Shown: one piece after another, positions 14,401 through 15,421 of the stretch | Position numbering within the stretch: position 1 is the stretch's first letter | Layout of the letters: each line of letters begins with the position of its first letter | Source of the DNA: Bacteroidales bacterium | GTDB lineage: Bacteria; Bacteroidota; Bacteroidia; Bacteroidales; Bacteroidaceae | Length of the DNA: 15,421 bases | NCBI GenBank assembly: GCA_004556745.1 | Contig: SFFY01000052.1 | Coordinates: 1-15,421 of the forward strand | Direction of reading: 5' to 3' | The notes under the pieces: generated by a model | Databases searched by the model: none | Seen by the model: only the letters and a program-made list of their open reading frames with translations | Told to the model about the DNA's origin: nothing | Made by a program: the position numbers and the translations under genes

Positions 14401-14901
14401 ACAAGCACGCGCGGCACGGCTAATTCCGCCACGTATTATATCGACGATGTGTCCTTCGGTCGCACCGACCTGCCCGTTATCCGTCCCTCCGAGACCGCAC
14501 TCACGCTGAACGCAATCCCCGGAAAGGTGGCTGAAACGTCTGAAATCACAGTGGAGACGGAGAATCTCGAGGAACCCGTGGCGTTGAAACTGATTGGTTC
14601 TCACGCCAGCAAGTTCAGCCTTTCTGCTTCTTCTCTTCCCAAGGAGGGCGGCAAGTTCACCGTTTCGTTCAAGGCAGACAACGAAGCCATCTATCTGGCA
14701 CAGGTGCAACTCAGCAGCAGAGGCGCAGCCGATCGCTTCATTGAACTTACTGCCAACAACGCAGTGATTAACGGCATCGACCAAGTGTCTGTTGAAAACG
14801 GCGCGGCAAATGTGACCTACGACCTTTCCGGTCGTCGCATTACGCTCGTAAACCGTCCGGGTCTCTACATTGTCAATGGCAAGAAAGTTTTGCAGAAATA
14901 G
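11434..14901 (+). CDS. Large secreted multidomain protein with Bacteroidales C-terminal sorting-like tail
   Basis: An 1155-residue exported protein. Residues 1-28 are a signal peptide (MKKFTFSLPFLVTCLSALAL...AKA-Q). Residues about 32-290 are a beta-rich, lectin-like module (WQDDFSTC start). Residues about 298-395 form an Ig-like domain of the DUF1573/ASPM-SPD2-Hydin kind (LDFGTIMQGTSGSKTITVHG). Residues about 400-610 contain two OB-like modules (YVLQG-type motif YKVFYLQGSGAAVPVVD; FTDGTGNF). Two more Ig-like domains follow (about 611-715 and 716-815). Residues about 833-1012 form a choice-of-anchor J domain (LLNEHFDG ... LLVTPALDY ... YYIDDVSFG). One Ig-like domain and the tail VTYDLSGRRITLVNRPGLYIVNGKKVLQK end the protein. 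No catalytic motif was recognised. It resembles the 786-aa protein encoded at 6140-8500 in architecture and tail; both are probably surface or secreted proteins exported by the same route. Confidence 0.9.
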   Translation: MKKFTFSLPFLVTCLSALALLVPQSAKAQTKWQDDFSTCAAGAALAGQSDWMQYSSSGNGEVIVKAGALDFEGYPEGTSGNTLVFDTYNNQKVYHIFNTDKNDEAQTSGIVAGTVYASMLIKVTDVPTKNHYVFNFLKKGSASTVWQDSKTGTELARLYVCPSAANEDGKYRLGVNIGTDAAQMAYAETEYTVGTNYLVAFKYTINAENNGADNFALYVNPASYTEEPATATALFDGAALSFTAGIKPNFKGQTYGIEGLELRQTYSASSNGVGYEVGMLSVADTWQGLFEKQAVAATPKITLSAASLDFGTIMQGTSGSKTITVHGVNLTGDVTVSTTAAGVSLSAQTLAKEDVMSEAGAQLTVTATPEGESTGLEVAFASEGAETVNLPLKWTLIPVAAYATAADFRNTAEPEYESVTFISEPLTVVYATEMKLNSYDDTYYKVFYLQGSGAAVPVVDMNGFLAETYAVGDVVENVYGYAFPGEYYNFIGNCICVSDTSFGTKQAEPSPVQPVEVTAAEFAAAPATYTYRLVSVKNATGVNLAADAAFATGKALTFTDGTGNFTVNPFPGTTLEGTPVSKGAMNITGIATSAAAPILRPRMAEDVEMLPMLLIQVDEFARAEGRVGESTKVTTLHVTAVKLPAALPLEFSGKNRDQFELSLAEIPAGTGDYEIDLNYKPTAIGKHTASLYIESSLLEDMIALSLSGIAIDPANPPAFTLTSEQPAPFTAKAGTTQEQTITITTAHFPDYPSARMAVGGTFRISTSMLMKDNVDAPIKVTFAPTEAGTFRDTIIVVGYGADTLRIALEGTATSADAEDKEGDNLPLDATSPLTLLNEHFDGAVKNKPFAAEGWKNLAMEGTRAWWGYEFPETDATPGEKAAKVTPYDSKVEEGNETPCEMLLVTPALDYVNAASKMFTFRVRGDYLYDEMPDKLELVYIELNNGEMETFPVTGFSMPATKDESGEWREFHIDLSQLEPADVFFMGFRFTSTRGTANSATYYIDDVSFGRTDLPVIRPSETALTLNAIPGKVAETSEITVETENLEEPVALKLIGSHASKFSLSASSLPKEGGKFTVSFKADNEAIYLAQVQLSSRGAADRFIELTANNAVINGIDQVSVENGAANVTYDLSGRRITLVNRPGLYIVNGKKVLQK

Positions 14902-14928
14902 TATCAAGACTTCCTTTGCAATAATCAA

Positions 14929-14967
14929 AATCCGGGAAGGGCGCAATGCGCTTTTCCCGGATTTTTT
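14929..14967 (+). terminator. Strong intrinsic terminator after the 1155-aa secreted protein gene
   Basis: AATCCGGGAA (14929-14938) pairs with TTCCCGGATT (14954-14963), with an inner GCGC/GCGC stem around a 3-nt loop and T6 at 14962-14967. It lies 28 bp after the stop codon. Confidence 0.93.
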
Positions 14968-14980
14968 CTCCTTTTCCCTT

Positions 14981-14998
14981 CGCGCGCGTATATATATA
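14981..14998. repeat. Second alternating purine-pyrimidine tract
   Basis: CGCGCGCG followed by TATATATATA is a perfect alternation and shares a 16-mer (14982-14997) with the tract at 9383-9398. It sits between the terminator and the rRNA promoter. Confidence 0.65.
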
Positions 14999-15063
14999 AT
15001 ATTGTGTATCCTCTTTAATTTGAAAAAAGTTGCCTTTCTTATAAGAAAAAAAGGTGAAAGGCT

Positions 15064-15093
15064 TTTGTGTTATAAGAAAAGTTCGTACTTTTG
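15064..15093 (+). promoter_or_regulatory. rRNA operon promoter
   Basis: TTTG (15064-15067), an 18-bp spacer and TACTTTTG (15086-15093). The -7 box is perfect. It lies about 260 bp upstream of the 16S 5' end, a usual distance for rRNA leaders. Confidence 0.75.
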
Positions 15094-15351
15094 CAATCGC
15101 TAAACGGGGGAACGCTCTCGGGAAGCAAAGAAGAAAAGAGTTCTTTGAAACAATTTCCATAACAGATTCGACAGAGAAGTACAAGAGACAGCATCCTCGC
15201 TTTTTTAGAAGAGCGAAGATAGAAGTCGGCACCGTCAATTGATTACAGAATGAGTGCTTAAAGAGAGACTCTCCACGAAGGTGAACATACGAAAACTTAA
15301 AGCAAATCCGGCCGAGGCAGACAATTCAGAATAAAAGAAAAAAATATATTT
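15094..15351 (+). promoter_or_regulatory. rRNA leader with boxA-like antitermination site
   Basis: No protein-like frame is present between the promoter and the 16S gene. GTTCTTTGAAACA near 15140-15152 resembles the boxA element (consensus close to TGCTCTTTAACA) used by NusB/S10 antitermination in rRNA operons. The remaining leader is purine-rich and should hold one strand of the 16S processing stem, whose partner lies beyond the window. Confidence 0.6.
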
Positions 15352-15421
15352 ACAATGAAGAGTTTGATCCTGGCTCAGGATGAACGCTAGCTACAGGCCT
15401 AACACATGCAAGTCGAGGGGC
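15352..15421 (+). rRNA. rrs: 16S ribosomal RNA, 5' end (partial)
   Basis: GAAGAGTTTGATCCTGGCTC at 15358 onward is the universal 16S start, followed by GATGAACGCTAGCTACAGGC and ACACATGCAAGTCGAGGGGC, the form found in Bacteroidales. The gene is cut after about 70 bases by the end of the window. The exact 5' end is set by alignment to the E. coli start and may differ by a few bases. Confidence 0.97.

Noticed and set aside
12934..14946. Long open frame of 670 codons on the minus strand
   Set aside because: It lies antisense to the 1155-aa secreted protein, which has a signal peptide, recognisable domains and a sorting tail. The antisense translation is rich in Cys, His and Arg with no domain pattern, as expected from high-GC codon bias.

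Overview
The window looks like a Bacteroidales (Bacteroidetes) metagenome contig with foreign DNA at its left end. Evidence for Bacteroidales from about 1.05 kb onward: the 16S rRNA 5' end at 15352-15421; several promoters of the Bacteroidetes type (TTTG, about 19 bp, TAnnTTTG); an IS4-family transposase piece of the kind common in Bacteroides; and two large secreted proteins whose C-termini end in the 'DGRR/SGRR ... NGKKV' tail typical of Bacteroidales. The genus cannot be fixed from the sequence alone.

Layout. (1) 1-965 is very GC-rich and carries the 5' part of a comM/yifB Mg-chelatase-like ATPase gene on the minus strand, read from a sigma-A extended -10 promoter (TGnTATAAT). This looks like Clostridia, not Bacteroidetes, so a phylum-level junction lies near 965-1050. 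(2) 1033-2260 is AT-rich accessory DNA: the 3' third of an IS4-family transposase, directly followed by a caspase-like (clan CD) cysteine protease candidate with an H99/C140 dyad. This block abuts the 3' end of a tRNA-Phe gene, a typical island position. (3) 2400-2561 holds tRNA-Phe (minus) with its promoter and terminator. (4) 2702-5647 is an apparent two-gene operon: an AraC-family regulator and a lipoprotein-type TPR sensor histidine kinase with a LytS-like kinase module. (5) 5642-6055 is a 414-bp noncoding element made of nested inverted repeats with 14-bp perfect terminal inverted repeats. (6) 6071-8584 is a secreted multidomain protein gene on the minus strand with its terminator and promoter. 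(7) 8643-8825 is tRNA-Gln (minus) with terminator and promoter. (8) 8826-9632 is noncoding and unusual: four 15-bp palindromes spaced exactly 21 bp apart inside a larger palindrome, a frameshifted coding-like remnant, and an alternating purine-pyrimidine tract. (9) 9694-11337 is a 14-TM APC/CAT-type amino-acid permease. (10) 11434-14901 is an 1155-aa secreted multidomain protein, followed by a strong terminator. (11) From 15064 an rRNA promoter and leader run into the 16S gene, which is cut by the window end.

How the parts relate. The AraC regulator and the TPR kinase probably form one signalling unit. The two secreted proteins share architecture (choice-of-anchor J, Ig-like and OB-like modules, the same type of tail) and are likely cell-surface or exported products. 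The most notable unexplained structure is noncoding: the 21-bp-phased palindrome array and a family of repeats sharing the end motif GTAGGGGCG, which also supplies the TAG stop codons of two separate genes.
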